64,000 bases of DNA from Rhinopomastus cyanomelas (lineage: Eukaryota > Chordata > Aves > Bucerotiformes > Rhinopomastidae): positions 766,784-830,783 of the forward strand of contig VXBP01008587.1 of NCBI GenBank assembly GCA_013400115.1, given 5' to 3'. The notes below the pieces were generated by a model. That model saw only the letters and a program-made list of their open reading frames with translations, did no database searches and was not told the origin of the DNA. Every line of letters begins with the position of its first letter. Position 1 is the first letter of the stretch. Below, one piece after another: positions 12,390 to 24,348 of this stretch. Position numbers and translations under genes: made by a program.

Positions 12390-13186
12390 AGAGCGCTTGC
12401 TATGAAGTGTGTTGTTGTCACAATGAAATCATGGGGAATCAGATGGAAAAATGTGTGTTTGAGCGCTTAGAGCTAGACTTGTAGACCACAAAATAGACTT
12501 CACAAGTAGAGGTCAACGTGGCACCAATTAAGACAAGATTATACTTAATGGAGAGTCACCTGGATTGAATTAAGTGTGTTTTCTTGGACCTAGCAGGCTG
12601 GAATCAGGGTAAACAAACTGCTCCAGAATTCCTAGGTGACCTTCTAATAATTATGACCAAATTGGAGTTTCAAGCCTTCAGAGCCCCCAAATTATCTTTT
12701 ATATAAGAACACACGTTGCTACTCGGGAGGTCTGTTTGTTGTGATGAACAAAGCACAAAATCAATCCCTCACACACAATGCTGCAGGTGGAGGCTGCAAG
12801 CAGCATCTCAAACCCATGGAGCTAATGGGCCTCCAGTGTAAAGTGCATTTTTGAAACTCCCTTTCTTCAGACCTTCTTTCGATGCGAGAAACATAATGCC
12901 AAAAGAACTTAATGGCTTTGTTTTCCATCCCATAAACTGCTGACATGTCACTGGTGGTTAAGCACACACGGTAAGTCCAGCAGAGTTCAAGCCTGTGCTA
13001 CAGTCAAGCACTGGGGCCTCTGCTTTTCTTTTTATTGCAAGTTTTATCGTTGCTCTGTGTTTGAAATGTGGGGAACGCCCATGTTTCTACAGAGGAACAC
13101 AGAACAAAAACATGGTACCTGCACTTCTTGGTCCTGTGGGTTATGTCTGGGGCATCTTTGCCCTTACAGAGGTATGAACAAGGTAA

Positions 13187-13868
13187 GAACAACCCCAGGA
13201 GAAAGGGACCTGGGGGTCCTGGTGGACAGGAGGATGACCATGAGCCAGCAGTGTGCTCTTGTGGCCAAGAGGGCCAACAGCATCCTGGGGTGGATCAGAA
13301 TGGGGGTGGTTATCAGATTGAGAGAGGTTCTTCTCCCCCTCTACTCTGCACTGGTGAGACCACATCTGGAGTAATGTGTCCAGTACTGGGCTCCTCACTT
13401 CAAAAAGGACATAGAGCTGCTGGAGGGAGACCAGCGTAGAGCTGCAAAGATGATGAAGGAAGAAGAACACCTGCCTTATGAGGAGAGGTTGAGGGAGCTG
13501 GGTCTCTTGAGCTTGGAGAAGAGGAGACTGAGTGGTGACCTCATTAATGTCTATAAATATGTGAAGGGTGGGTGTCAGAAGGATGGAGGAAGGCTCTTTT
13601 CAATGTCATCTAGTGATAGGATGAGGGGCAATGGGTGCAAGCTGGAACATAGGAGGTTCCACGTCAATATGAAAAAGAACTTCATGGTGAGGGCGATGGA
13701 GCACTGGAACAGGCTGCCCAGGGAGGTTGTGGAGTCTCCTTCACTGGAGATGTTTAAAACCCACCTGGATGTGTTCCTGTGTGACTTAGTCTAGGTGATC
13801 CTGGTGTGGCAGGGGGATTGGACTAGATGGTCTTTCGAGGTCCCTTCCAATCTCTAATGATTCTATAA
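13187..13868 (+). mobile_element. CR1 copy, about 680 bp
   Basis: Plus-sense ORF2 C-terminal region with only light decay. Recognisable peptides include INVYKYVKGGCQ, LEHRRFHVNM and EHWNRLPREVVESPSLEMFK, ending FLCDLV and a stop at 13792-13794. The 3' UTR then ends TCTCTAATGATTCTATAAA. It belongs to the abundant young subfamily. Confidence 0.94.
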
Positions 13869-14224
13869 AAACTGGGCAAGGATCTGACTTTAAAGAAGGA
13901 AGTACTACTAGTGTACCTAAGGTAGTTTTATGTAGGTGTTTCAAGAGTCAGCCCAACTTCCAAGGTCTTTATAAAATTAAACAACCTGTCATAAAAAAAT
14001 TACATATCACAGCGTCACTTGGTGCTTCCCTCAAGGATTTGAATGTTTCAGCCTGTGTCTTGTTGTCTTGCCCCTAGGATTAGAAATGCTGCTTTTTTAT
14101 TACAAAAGAGTGGGAAGATCTAGATTTTCATGTGGGATATAAAATGCTTGGTCTTTCTCTAATAAAGCTGGAGACAAATCTAATGCAATTAACACTTCAG
14201 ATAAGATCGTGCAAGTTATTCAAA

Positions 14225-14475
14225 TAGAATTGTTTTAGTTGGAAAAAACCTTTAAGATCACAAAGTCCAGCTGTTAACCTAACAGAGCCAAGTCTGCTGC
14301 TGAACCGTGTTCCTAAGCTCCATATCTACACAACATTCAAACCTGTCCAGGGATGGTGATTTAACCACCTCCTCGAGCAGCCTGCTTCTATTCCTGCCAA
14401 CTCTTCCAGTAAGTTCTTCCTGATGTCTAACCTAAACTTCCCCTGGCACAACCTGAGGCCGTTTCTTCTTGTGTT
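14225..14475 (-). mobile_element. Older CR1 3' fragment
   Basis: Minus-sense copy with GTTGGAAAAAACCTTTAAGATC near the tail, then GTCCAGGGATGGTGA and CTTCCTGATGTCTAACC. It is clearly diverged and belongs to an older group than the ATTAGGGATTGG copies. Confidence 0.85.
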
Positions 14476-14639
14476 TTTCTGTATTTGTTTAATCTTGGGT
14501 GTAGGGAATCTTGGGTTTGGGGACATAGGGAATCAAGTTTGAATCTTGGGTATAGGGAACCATATTTTAAAGAGTAGAAATGTATTGTGATCAATCTTTG
14601 TTAGAAGGCTTGTGAGGACAGTTCTATAAAACACCCAGA

Positions 14640-14995
14640 ACCACAGAACATTAGAGATTGGAAGGGACCTTGAAAGATCATCTAGTCCAATCCCCCCACC
14701 ATGGCAGGATCACCTAGACCAAGTCACACAGGAACACATCCAGGTGGGTTTTGAACATCTCCAGAGTAGGAGACTCCACAATCTCCCTGGGCAGCCTGTT
14801 CCAGTGCTCCATCACCTTCACTGTGAAGTTCTTTCTGATATTTATATGGAACCTCCTATGTTCCAGCTCACACTCATTGCCCCTTGTCCTATGACTAGAT
14901 GACACTGAGAAAGTCTGGCTCCATCCTCCTGACACCCACCCTTCAAATATTTATAGACATTAATGAGGTCACCCCTCAGTCTCCTCTTCTCCAAA
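14640..14995 (-). mobile_element. CR1 3' fragment, young subfamily
   Basis: Minus-sense copy from the CACAGAACATTAGAGATTGG tail to CTCAGTCTCCTCTTCTCC. The ORF2 remnant includes EHWNRLPREIVESPTLEMFK and ends CDLV. Confidence 0.93.
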
Positions 14996-15966
14996 CGAAA
15001 CCTTTGTGTGGGACACACAGATAAAGGAGTAATGAAGGTATAAATAGCTGTTGGGCACCGTCTGATTCAGGATTTCACAACCTAATTATTTCCAAATCTA
15101 ACTGTTGCCACCATCCTCTTTCCACCTGACCCAGATTCCTAGCATCACTGTACAGTCACACTCAACCTTCATCTCATCCCCAAGGTTATAGATGTGTCCT
15201 TTCCTTGCTTTTCTTGACTTCATACCCCAGTTACATCTCAGTCCTGTGCTCACTTTACACACAACTTACCACCTCTTCATACTGCTGTTACCTCTTCCTC
15301 TCCTCCTCCCAGCCCCACCGCCCTGTGCTAGATAGGAAGACAAGAACCTCACACAGACCTGGACCAATCTCTGTTGCACTGATCCTATTCAAACACCTGA
15401 AAATGAGTCAGCTTGGGCTAGCAAGCATGGTATAAGACTTGCCTCCTCGGGGAGGAATCAGTAACTCTCATCATCTGGTGGTTCTAAGTAAAGCAGCTGC
15501 TTGCAACAAGATGCTGAGAACCCCCGAGTTCTCTGCCCCGTGCTCATCCCACATACAAAAGCACAAGCTCTAGCTGCTCCATGAAATCATCATAAATAAA
15601 TACCTTACCTGAGAGATGTTAACTACTTCCCATCTGGGTGCTTCATCACTTGTAGTGAGGTTTGCAGTGTCCCGTGCCCGTGCATCTGCAGTCACGTGGT
15701 GTGTGTCCTCCTAAGGTAAGAGTCACGTTAGACATCAGGCACAGGAACCAAGACGAGCTGGATGGCCTTTGGCTGTGGCTACTTAAGATAAACTGGCTGG
15801 CAGAAAAAAATCTGATTCTGAGTCAGATTTGGACAGGAATTTCTGTTGTGAGTGACAAGGGACTCCCATCTAGGAACAGGAATCAGTGATTCACATGTTA
15901 GAGGAAATTCACCTTGAGATCACCACAACTTTACAGGTTCCATCTGTAGTAGCTCTACTACCCTCT

Positions 15967-16360
15967 CACAGAATCATAGAACCATAAAGGTTGAAAGACA
16001 CCTACAAGATCATCAAGTCCAAATGTCAACCCAGTGTCACCATGCCCACTAAACCATGTTCCCTGGTGCCACATCTACGTGGTTTTTGAGCCCCTCCAGG
16101 GACAGTGACACCTCCCTGGGCAGCCTGTTGCAACACCTGACCACTCTTTCAGTGAAGAGGTCTTTCCTAACATTTAATCTAAACCTCCCCTGGCACAGCT
16201 GGAGGCCATTACTTCTCTTCCTCTCACTAGTGCCTTCGGGAGAGGAGAACAACCACCACCTGTCTACAACCTTTTTTCAGGTAGTTGTAAAGAGCAATAA
16301 GGTCTTCCCTCAACCTCTTCTCCAGACTAAACAACCCCAGCTCCCTCAGCAATTGCATGG
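15967..16360 (-). mobile_element. Older CR1 copy
   Basis: Minus-sense copy with ATAGAACCATAAAGGTTGAAAG at the tail, then CCCTCCAGGGACAGTGACACC, CTTTCCTAACATTTAATC and an ORF2 remnant to about 16350. Same older group as 14225-14475. Confidence 0.87.
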
Positions 16361-16510
16361 AGGACTCCAAAGCCTCTGCTCCTCTGCAGAGAGGGTCATC
16401 CTGGGTTTGGGGAGCCTTCCTGCCTGGTGTAGAGGAGCAGACACCACAGAGCACCACCACAAAGCCTGGCTGTCTCTGCCTCCCTCTCTGCCAGTGCTGC
16501 CACAAGAGTT

Positions 16511-16625
16511 TCATAGAATCATAACATTGTTTAAGATGGAAAAGACCTTCAAGATCATCTAGTTCAATCACAACTCTAACTCTACATAGCCCATTAGTCT
16601 AACTCCACCCTGTCCTTGAGCACCC
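16511..16625 (-). mobile_element. Short old CR1 3' end
   Basis: Minus-sense TCATAGAATCATAACATTG tail followed by GATGGAAAAGACCTTCAAG and ATCATCTAGTTCAATC, fading into unique sequence. Confidence 0.75.
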
Positions 16626-16845
16626 CCCTTGCATTTCTGCAGGCTCTGTGTGCTGCTGCCACACCTTGGAAGATGCAGAGCCTTCTCCTCTTGTCTCTTG
16701 CAGCTATCAACCAGGGTGTGGTGGACTTCAGCAGAGCTCAGCCTCTGCCCCAGACCCTCTGAATGCAGGAAAACACACAGCAAATAGTAGGTGTCACAGG
16801 GCTCTGCCCACATGGGGGCCAGAAGGACTCCACGTGTTAAGCTGC

Positions 16846-17113
16846 ATGGGATAGGACGAGGGGCAATGGGTGTCAGCTGGAACAGAGGAGGTTCCACATC
16901 AATATCAGAAGGAACTTCTTGCCAGTGAGGGTGACAGAGCCCTGGAAGGGGCTGCTCAGGGGGGTTGTGGAGTCTCCTTCCCTGGAGATGTTTAAGACCC
17001 ACCTGGATGTGTTCCTGTGTGACTTGGTCTAGGGGATCCTGCGGTGTCAGGGTGATTGGACTGGATGGTCTTTCGAGGTCCCTTCCAATCCCTGATGTTC
17101 TGTGATTCGGTGA
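16846..17113 (+). mobile_element. CR1 3' fragment, young subfamily
   Basis: Plus-sense copy from GGGATAGGACGAGGGGCAATG through GGAGATGTTTAAGACCCACC to a GATGTTCTGTGATTCGGTG tail. Confidence 0.92.
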
Positions 17114-18651
17114 CACAGCCAGCCTTTAACTGGGGCTGGCAGCAAGGGTGTGGGTGCGGGCCAGTCTTCGCTCTCTGCACGGTAGCCCTGCTGTGCTGAG
17201 CTGCAGAGGCACTGCTTTTCCATCTACCAGCAGCAGCTGGAATCAGAAACAGAAAAAGAATAACAAAGAGAAAAAAACAATGGGTTTCATGTACTCATTA
17301 AGCCCTTCCTGCCTCCTACAGAAAGGTGTCATCTTCCATTGTGTGTTGCATAAGCGACTGGGTTTCACCACCACTCCTGCAAGTTGTGGCCAGTGAACTA
17401 CAGTTTGGTCAGAGACGAATTCAAGCTCAAATCTCTGTCTCAACGACCTAGTTAAGAAAAAAATCCATTGAGCCTCAAAGCCTCCTTAAAGTTAAGGCCA
17501 TCAGTATGAACCAAACCAGAGCTGGCAGTCCCAAAGGGCCACATTAATGTTTCCCACAGAAAAGCCCCCACGAATTTGGAACTTCAGCCCCACACTTGGC
17601 AGGTTATTGATTTATTTTAATTCGCAGCAGCCCGACTGAGGAACACTCACCTTACAGGTGTTGCTAGTGATGCAAGCCCAGGGAATAAATCCTTTCTGCT
17701 GTTGATGCACTGTGTGCCAAACCTCATCTTGAGCCCCTGGCTCCTGCTGTACTTTTCTCGTGTCTGTGCTGCTGCTCTGTGATAAGTGAAACTTGCAGAA
17801 TCACACGTAGCGTGGTACAGGAACAAGCATCTTGTCTGGGGAGTGGTCACTGCCTGAGGCGAGATACTTGGGTTGTGTGTGCGTCTGTGGAGGCTCCTGT
17901 GGTAACTGCAGCGAGGGTTTTAGAACCAAACTAAGGTGCTGGGGCTTTGATTGCAGATGTCAGACAAAACAGGTAACAAAGCAAGACTGAGGAAGGACAA
18001 GGGCATCTTTCTCGTGTTCTCCTCCCTGCTCCTCACCACAACCAGCCGCTTCTCTGCCTGTTCTGTTTGCCCTAAAGCCCTTTGTAGTCTTCCCTTCTTG
18101 GCACATTCATAGAGTCCTGGGAAGATAAGAGGTTACTCTCAGTCATGCTGAGAAACCCCATTATTTGTAAATAAATGAATAATCAGAACCAAAAAGCTTT
18201 GCAGAAATCCTCTATCAGCCTTTCCTGATGTTTTATCACACACCTCGGCAACAGCCTGCAGAACTCTCCAGTCGACTGAAGCAGCTTCGTTACCACCTTG
18301 CACCTACAGACATCAGTTTCATTTCAGTTCAGCCCAGGTTTTCAATTTCCATGGGGCTTCTTCCCCTCTCCTGTGACTCCTCCTGTAAGCAAGGATAAAG
18401 GAGCAGTGAAAACCCCAGCAGTAGTCCCCCAGTTTCCCACTCACATCATTTTACTGGAACCCATCTAACAGCCTGAATGCAGGATGAACCCCCTCCCAGT
18501 ACAGACGTGTCTAAAACCTGTTTCATGTCCCTGCTGTCCCCTGGGGCTCTGCATCTTCCTTGTCTGTCCATTCCCTGGTGGCATGGGGGCAGTGATGTGT
18601 GCAGGTCCCTGGGCTGTCTGGGTGGCCATGTGGGGCCATGTTGCTCCTACC

Positions 18652-18845
18652 ACAGAATCACAGAATCATTAGGGATTGGAAGGGACCTTGGAAGGTCATC
18701 TAGTCCAATCCCCCTGACACAGCATGATCACCTAGACCAAGTCACACAGGAACACATCCAGGTGGGTTTTAAACATCTCCAGAGAAGGAGACTCCACAAC
18801 CTCCCTGGGCAGCCCGTTCCAGTGCTCCATCACCCTCCCTGTGAC
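18652..18845 (-). mobile_element. CR1 3' fragment, young subfamily
   Basis: Minus-sense copy with a doubled CACAGAATCACAGAATC tail, reading to CAGTGCTCCATCACCCTCC and breaking off there. Confidence 0.93.
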
Positions 18846-19824
18846 CAGTTGCACTTGCAGTCCAGGCTCAGGCTGAAGCCATGCTGCCTGTGCAGGAAAC
18901 AAGAACACGACAGGTCTAAGGACCACCAGGAGCTTTGGGGCATCGCTGGAAGCACCAGCTCAAATGTGAGAGACAGGCACAGAAGGAGTCTGAACATTAG
19001 CTTCCTCCCCTTGGCCTTTTGGTTCTAATATATTAAACTAAAGGGCTTCCAGAAGCACTATGCAGCTTTTGTGTCGCCACATGGACTGGTACCTGGCTCC
19101 TAAAGTGTTCCTAGTAATGCTCCTGCTGTGCACAGGCATGAAGTTGTAGAAGTACCTCAACTACCTCCAGAAGACAGTCCATACACACGTGCATGCGTGT
19201 AGTGTGTACATGAACACACACTTCTACACTCAGCAGCTCTGTGTGTGCATTGCATGCCTGTACGTGCTGCCAGCCAGACCTCTGACGTCAGTGAAGACAT
19301 AGCTGGAACTTGAGAACAAATGAGGAATTACAGCAGCTTTACCTGCTGGGGAACAGTTGCATCCCACTTCCCACAGCAGGCAGCCCTAGTTGTCAGTGGT
19401 TCTGACACGTTTCCACCAGGCTGCCGAAGCAGGAGAGGAAGCTGCTGCCCGGGAAATCCCCTGCTGTCCCAGCCCGAGCCACACACCGATGGGCTCCGTG
19501 CCACCCTGGCGATGAAGCAATGCCAGCCTTCTCCTCTTCCCAGCCTGCCAGTTCCTCAAACGTAGTGATTGAGTGTGACTGCATCGGCCAGGGCCAGATT
19601 CACCTCTGCTGAAACCAAACAGCACAGGAGGATGCCCAAGACTGTCCTCGTGAAAGGGCTTGAGCCTCTTCAGCCTCAAATCAGACCCAGGGTGTTAGCT
19701 AAGGTGCTGTTGCATTTATGCTGTTTGCGGTGGCTTCTTCTTCACACGACCTGTTTGATGAATGCGTTTCACCACACGTCTTTGCTGGCCAGAGACCACT
19801 GGATGGAGACATAAAAAGCCTTTC

Positions 19825-20030
19825 ACAGAATCACACAGAATCACAGAATCATCACAGCTGGAAATGACCTCCAGGGTCATCGAGTCCAACCTTTATCCCA
19901 GTATCTAACCACTACACCATATCCCTAAGCGCCGCATCCACTCGTTCCTTAAACACCTCCAGGGATGGTGACACCACCACCACCTCCCTGGGCAATCCAT
20001 TCCAGTACCTAACCACCCTCTCAGCCGCAG
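19825..20030 (-). mobile_element. CR1 fragment, distinct subfamily
   Basis: Minus-sense copy with tail CACAGAATCATCACAGCTGG and GACCTCCAGGGTCATCGAG, then CACCTCCAGGGATGGTGAC and CATTCCAGTACCTAACCACC. Confidence 0.87.
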
Positions 20031-20885
20031 GGTCCTTGCAGCGCTCGGCCGTCAGCACCGCCGCGCGTGCGATGCCACACGTGCCACATTCACAATCCTG
20101 CTGGTCACAGGGAAATAAAAATCTAATGGCCCCTCGCAGGCTGCATACCGGGGCCTCTTCACGACATCGCTTTGGTAAGGAACACAGAGGGGAGCCCATA
20201 ATAAATGTTACAAGGGGAAATACCTTCGACTGATAAGGAGCCGAGCGGATGACAAACCACACAAGCCTCCAGTGAACCCCTCAGGAGCAGATAACCTTGA
20301 GATGTACTGCATATAAAGATTAAACAGCAACCTGAGCTCAGCGGAGCCTTGCAGCTGTCGTGGTTTCAGTGTTTGCTCTGGTAGTGTCTTCTGGACTCCA
20401 CTGTTGGTTTCTGTCTGCTAATATTCTGGACAGGCTCAAAAATACAGGTGTGGAGGGGCCATCCCAGAAAACAAAAGAGTGCATTGGAAATGCTCTATGG
20501 GGTTCGGGAGATCGGTATCTCCTGCAGCCGAGAACACAACCAGGCAAGGGTGCAGCGCGGCTGAGCAAAGCCATAAACAAACCCACGAAGGATAGAACAC
20601 GCTGACCAGCTTGAGCTGACTGGCTGAAGCTGGCTCTTCGTTCCTCCATCCATCCTAGTTATTATGGGCTGTGTATTTTTGGTCAGACAAACGCACGGGG
20701 CAGCAAATGTCTCTGTTAGCAGGCTTTGCCAGGAAGGGTAGTGGCTACTGCTGCTATTCAGGGCTCTCAGGGGAAATACCAGTGGGTAAAAAAAATGTGG
20801 CCAGTTACAGACCGGGTCAAAACCTCAACCAGGGCAATCATTCTGCCTAATGGTTGAAGCGGGAGAGCAGGGAACAGACAAACGA

Positions 20886-21115
20886 GTAGGGATCTGAATG
20901 GCTGCAGTTATTCCGAGCAGCAGGAAGGGCTTCTTACTGCAAGGGTGGCACAGGTTGCCCAGAAAGGTTCTGCGCTCTCCGTTCTTGGAGATGCTCAAAA
21001 GCTGCGTGGAAGCAGTGCTGGCAACTGGCTTTGGGTGTCATTGCTTGAGGAGGAGGGCTGGACAAGATAGCCTCCAGAGGTCCCTTCCAGCATCAGCCAT
21101 TCAGTGATTCTTCCA
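20886..21115 (+). mobile_element. Old, diverged CR1 3' end
   Basis: Plus-sense remnant with GGTTGCCCAGAAAGGTTCTG, TTGGAGATGCTCAAAAGC and GAGGTCCCTTCCAGCATC, ending CAGTGATTCTT. Confidence 0.78.
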
Positions 21116-21135
21116 TTTCTTGCTCAACTACTGAT

Positions 21136-21271
21136 TCAATCATAGACTCATAGAATCATAGACTCATAGAATCATAGACTTATAGAATCACAGAATCATA
21201 GAATCATATAGAATCACAGAATCATTAGGGATTGGAAGGGACCTCAAAAGATCATCCAGTCCAATCCTCCA
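21136..21271 (-). mobile_element. Short CR1 3' end with expanded terminal microsatellite
   Basis: Only about 60 bases of CR1 body (ATTAGGGATTGGAAGGGACC to CCAGTCCAATCC) are present. They sit behind an unusually long tail at 21136-21228 built from repeated CATAGAATCATAGACT units. The element stops abruptly at the start of the minisatellite. Confidence 0.9.
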
Positions 21272-21735
21272 GTATTCCCTAATAACCATTACTTTCCCAA
21301 CATAAAACTTCCCCTAACATCCAATTTTTTAAAACAAATCCAATTTTACCTAATATCCAATTTTTTCCCAATATCAAATTTTCCCACTAATATCCAATTT
21401 TTTCCAGTATCAAATTTCCCCACTAATATCCAATGTTCCCTAATATCCAATATATTCCCTAATATCCTATATTTGCTAACATTCAATATATTACTTAATA
21501 TCAAATATATTCTCTAATACCCTATATTCCCTAACATTCAATATATTCCCTAATATCCAATATATTCTCTAATATCCTATATTCCCTAACATTCAATGTA
21601 TTCCCTAATATCCAATATATTCTCTAATATCCTATATTCCCTAACATTCAATATATTCCCTAATATCCAATATATTGCCTAATATCCAATATATTCCCTA
21701 GTATCCAATACATTCCCTAATACCCACTATACCCC
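21272..21735 (+). repeat. AT-rich minisatellite with 55-bp higher-order period
   Basis: Tandem degenerate units of 17-19 bases of the type CTAATATCCAATATATTCC. Between about 21421 and 21695 they form a trimer of 19, 19 and 17 bases. The CTAACATTCA start recurs at 21476, 21531, 21586 and 21641, exactly 55 bases apart. Units become more degenerate towards the CR1 side (21272-21420). Confidence 0.95.
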
Positions 21736-22642
21736 TGCCTGGCTCACTTGGCCTCACTCTTCCAATGTCCAACCAAAACCTGGCACCACAAGGGACACAG
21801 TGCTGGGGGCTGGAGTACCTCAAGCAGGTCTTTCAGCCAAGGGTCCTGTATGGGGGTGCTTCCCTATTGCAGGCTGGCAAGGACCCGTGGGTGACCCTCT
21901 TGCACTACCAGAACTCCATCTGGGAGGCAGACAGTCTTCCCAGGCTCAAGGATAACAGCAATGTGTTTGTTTTGAGCATGTAGAGAGGGGATCCAGCCAC
22001 TCCGCGTGCACAGGTGAAGGTGGGCACTCCACACCACACTTGCAGAGAGCCAGCCGTACCCTGCGCGTGTACAAAACACCACGTGCCAGCTTTTCACTCC
22101 AAGCTGAGTGTTCAGCAACAAAGGGAAGAAAAAGAGGTGATGGGGGGGGGAGCAGTGATGAGAGGGATTAGATGACAACTGAGCTGTTGTTTGTGCAAGA
22201 AATAACTTTTGAGGAACAGAGCACAGGTCAGCGCAGTGGACGGTGTGGGCGTTCAGAGCAGTCAGACTAAACAGGCGCTGGTGTGCTTTATCCTTAACAG
22301 CACTGCTGGGAGCAACACTGCTATTGAATGCATGCAGACACAGAGAGACAACAAACAGCCTAAAGCAGAAGTGTCTTGGAAGGTCCAGGAGGACTATATG
22401 GTCTTTAAATTTACTGGTGTTTTGAGAGGCTCAAGCACAGCTTTGGTTCAGACACATCTCTTAACAAGGTTCAGAGGTCTCCAAATCACTTTGTTTACTC
22501 ATTTTTCAGCCTGCAGCCATGCAAGACAATGGTTTTATTGTATAACAGATCGTTAAAAGCAAGCTGATGGAAACGTAAGGGAAAAGGAAAAGCCACATTC
22601 AAGGAGAACTTTCACCAGTGAGAGCAATGCGCAGCTCCAAGT

Positions 22643-23031
22643 CACAGAATCACAGAATCATAGAATCATTAGGGATTGGAAGGGACCTCGAAAGATCATC
22701 TAGTTCAAGCCCCCTGACACAGCAGGATCACCCAGACCAAGTCACACAGGAACACATCCAGGTAGGTCTTAAACATCTCCAGAGAAGAGACTCCACAACC
22801 TCCCTGGGCAGCCTCTTCCAATGCTCTGTCACCCTCAATTGTGATGAAGTTCCTTCTCATATTCCAGCTCACAACCATTGCCCCTCATCCTATCATTAGA
22901 TGACATTGAGAAGAGCCTGGTTCCATCCTCCTGACACCCACCCCTCATATATTTACAGACATTAATGAGGTCACCCCTCAGTCTCCTCTTTTCCAAGCTC
23001 AAGAGACCCAGCTCCCTCAGCCTCTCCTCAT
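22643..23031 (-). mobile_element. CR1 3' fragment, young subfamily
   Basis: Minus-sense copy from a triple CACAGAATCA-type tail to CTCAGCCTCTCCTCATAA, where it is cut by the next CR1. Confidence 0.93.
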
Positions 23032-23210
23032 AATCACAGAATCACAGAACATTAGGGATTGGAAGGGACCTCGAAAGATCATCCAGTCCAACCCCCTTGC
23101 CAGAGCAGGATCTCTGACAGTTGTCCTAGACCGGCTCAAACATAGAAGACTTTTCTTTCCTTGTGGAATGTCCCTGGCATCACAGCTACCTCCTTCAGCA
23201 GCCTGTTCCT
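23032..23210 (-). mobile_element. CR1 3' end abutting the previous copy
   Basis: A new CR1 tail (TCACAGAATCACAGAACATT) starts immediately where the copy at 22643-23031 breaks. About 90 bases are of the young type; the remainder to 23210 is more diverged CR1-like sequence (CAGCAGCCTGTTCC). Confidence 0.8.
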
Positions 23211-23679
23211 TCGCTTCGTGACCAAACGCCCGCTTGGCTACGCGGGTACCTCAGGATGCAGCACGTTGGCTGTGCCGGCCTCCCTACACACAGGGCAAGG
23301 ATAGATGAACCACGAATCCATTAAAACACTTAGGGGGCTCACATTACAATAACAGTAACACAGAGCAGATTTTATGCCATCCCTGGGCATTTCTGTTCAA
23401 GCTGCAAGGTGCTACTTTAACTCTCCCAGCTTTGCCACAGATGCACAATCACTATGACAGGAAAAGAAATGTCTACTTTACATGATGGCTTTTAAAAATC
23501 AGAAAAGCAAGTGAAATCCATTTCTTAAGCAAACACTCCATTAAAAAAAATCACTATATGTTTATAGAAAAGATTTTTTTTAAACAAAGGTTTAATTTTA
23601 AAAAATCAGTAACTGGATGTTCCAGAAGGCTCGAGTCATCCACAGTAATAATTAGGGGGCTCTGTTCCATACAAAATGC

Positions 23680-23685
23680 TTTATT
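23680..23685 (-). terminator. Candidate distal poly(A) signal of KLF12
   Basis: A canonical AATAAA hexamer on the minus strand, followed by G/T-containing sequence at lower coordinates. Cleavage would fall near 23655-23665, giving a UTR of about 8.9 kb. Below it the sequence becomes repeat-rich again (CR1 from 23210 downward). Confidence 0.4.
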
Positions 23686-23974
23686 TAACCTTCATGCCTC
23701 CATTCAGATAACTATACAAATGCATACATTGAAAGGTTTAAACTCTAGTTCAGTTCACAGCTCGATTCATAGGAAAGTTGAATACAGAAAAGCAATGCAC
23801 CAACAAAACCTGTCTGAGACACCATTCAGAGACGATAACACTTGCTCATTGGAATCTTTGAGAACTGAGTGGAATAACCATCCTCCGACAGAATCTCATG
23901 AGGGGGCTCCCTTTACATCATCATAGGGCCAAAGTCACCGTCTTACAGGAAGGGGGGAAAAAAAGCTCTGAGTA

Positions 23975-23982
23975 TATTTACA
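23975..23982 (-). promoter_or_regulatory. Pumilio-type motif in the putative 3' UTR
   Basis: TGTAAATA on the minus strand, matching the Pumilio response element. It sits about 300 bases upstream of the candidate distal poly(A) signal. A match of 8 bases can arise by chance. Confidence 0.3.
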
Positions 23983-24348
23983 ATACGTACACTATACATA
24001 AATACAAGAACAACACTTACATAATATTAATAAACATAACATAGGTGTTGCCTAAGCACTACAGAGTATATAAATGCAGAGGAAACTATTGGGAAATTAG
24101 ATCTTCAGGTGCTTACTTTTGTTTTTTTGAAGAAAAGGAAGTTTTGCATTTAAAAGCTTTTGAAAAGAAGACAAAAGAAAGGCTTAAGAAACTAATGCGT
24201 TTGCTTGTAGCACTGGTGTCATGATTCCTTTTTAAGAGTAGGACCTCTATTGCCACTACTGTCTTGATGGGGTCACCAACAACGACCCTCTCTCTTGCAT
24301 CCTATCTAGGAAAAAGATTGAGGTGCCGTTGCTGTGAAGCTGCAGTTC

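Larger units (their letters stand above)
1..23650. other. Gene-poor 3' flank of KLF12
   Basis: No gene is supported here. CR1 copies and simple repeats are listed separately. Longer stretches with nothing recognised are 1-1828, 3300-5900, 6061-7076, 7883-9011, 9540-10553, 10714-11819, 12064-13186, 14996-15966, 17114-18651, 18846-19824, 20031-20885, 21740-22640 and 23211-23650. Several low-repeat blocks (8320-8560, 9740-10360) read like conserved non-coding DNA but could not be aligned. In mammals the region downstream of KLF12 is a gene desert reaching towards KLF5. Confidence 0.7.

Noticed and set aside
16056..17116. Several 110-180 residue frames on both strands
   Set aside because: Mostly antisense or out-of-frame readings of CR1 copies at 15967-16360 and 16846-17113.
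18477..19028. 183-residue plus-strand frame
   Set aside because: Its centre reads CR1 antisense (18652-18845); the ends are unrelated unique sequence.
21420..21700. CRISPR-like regular spacing
   Set aside because: Units are contiguous and degenerate with no unique spacers, in a vertebrate genome. It is a minisatellite.
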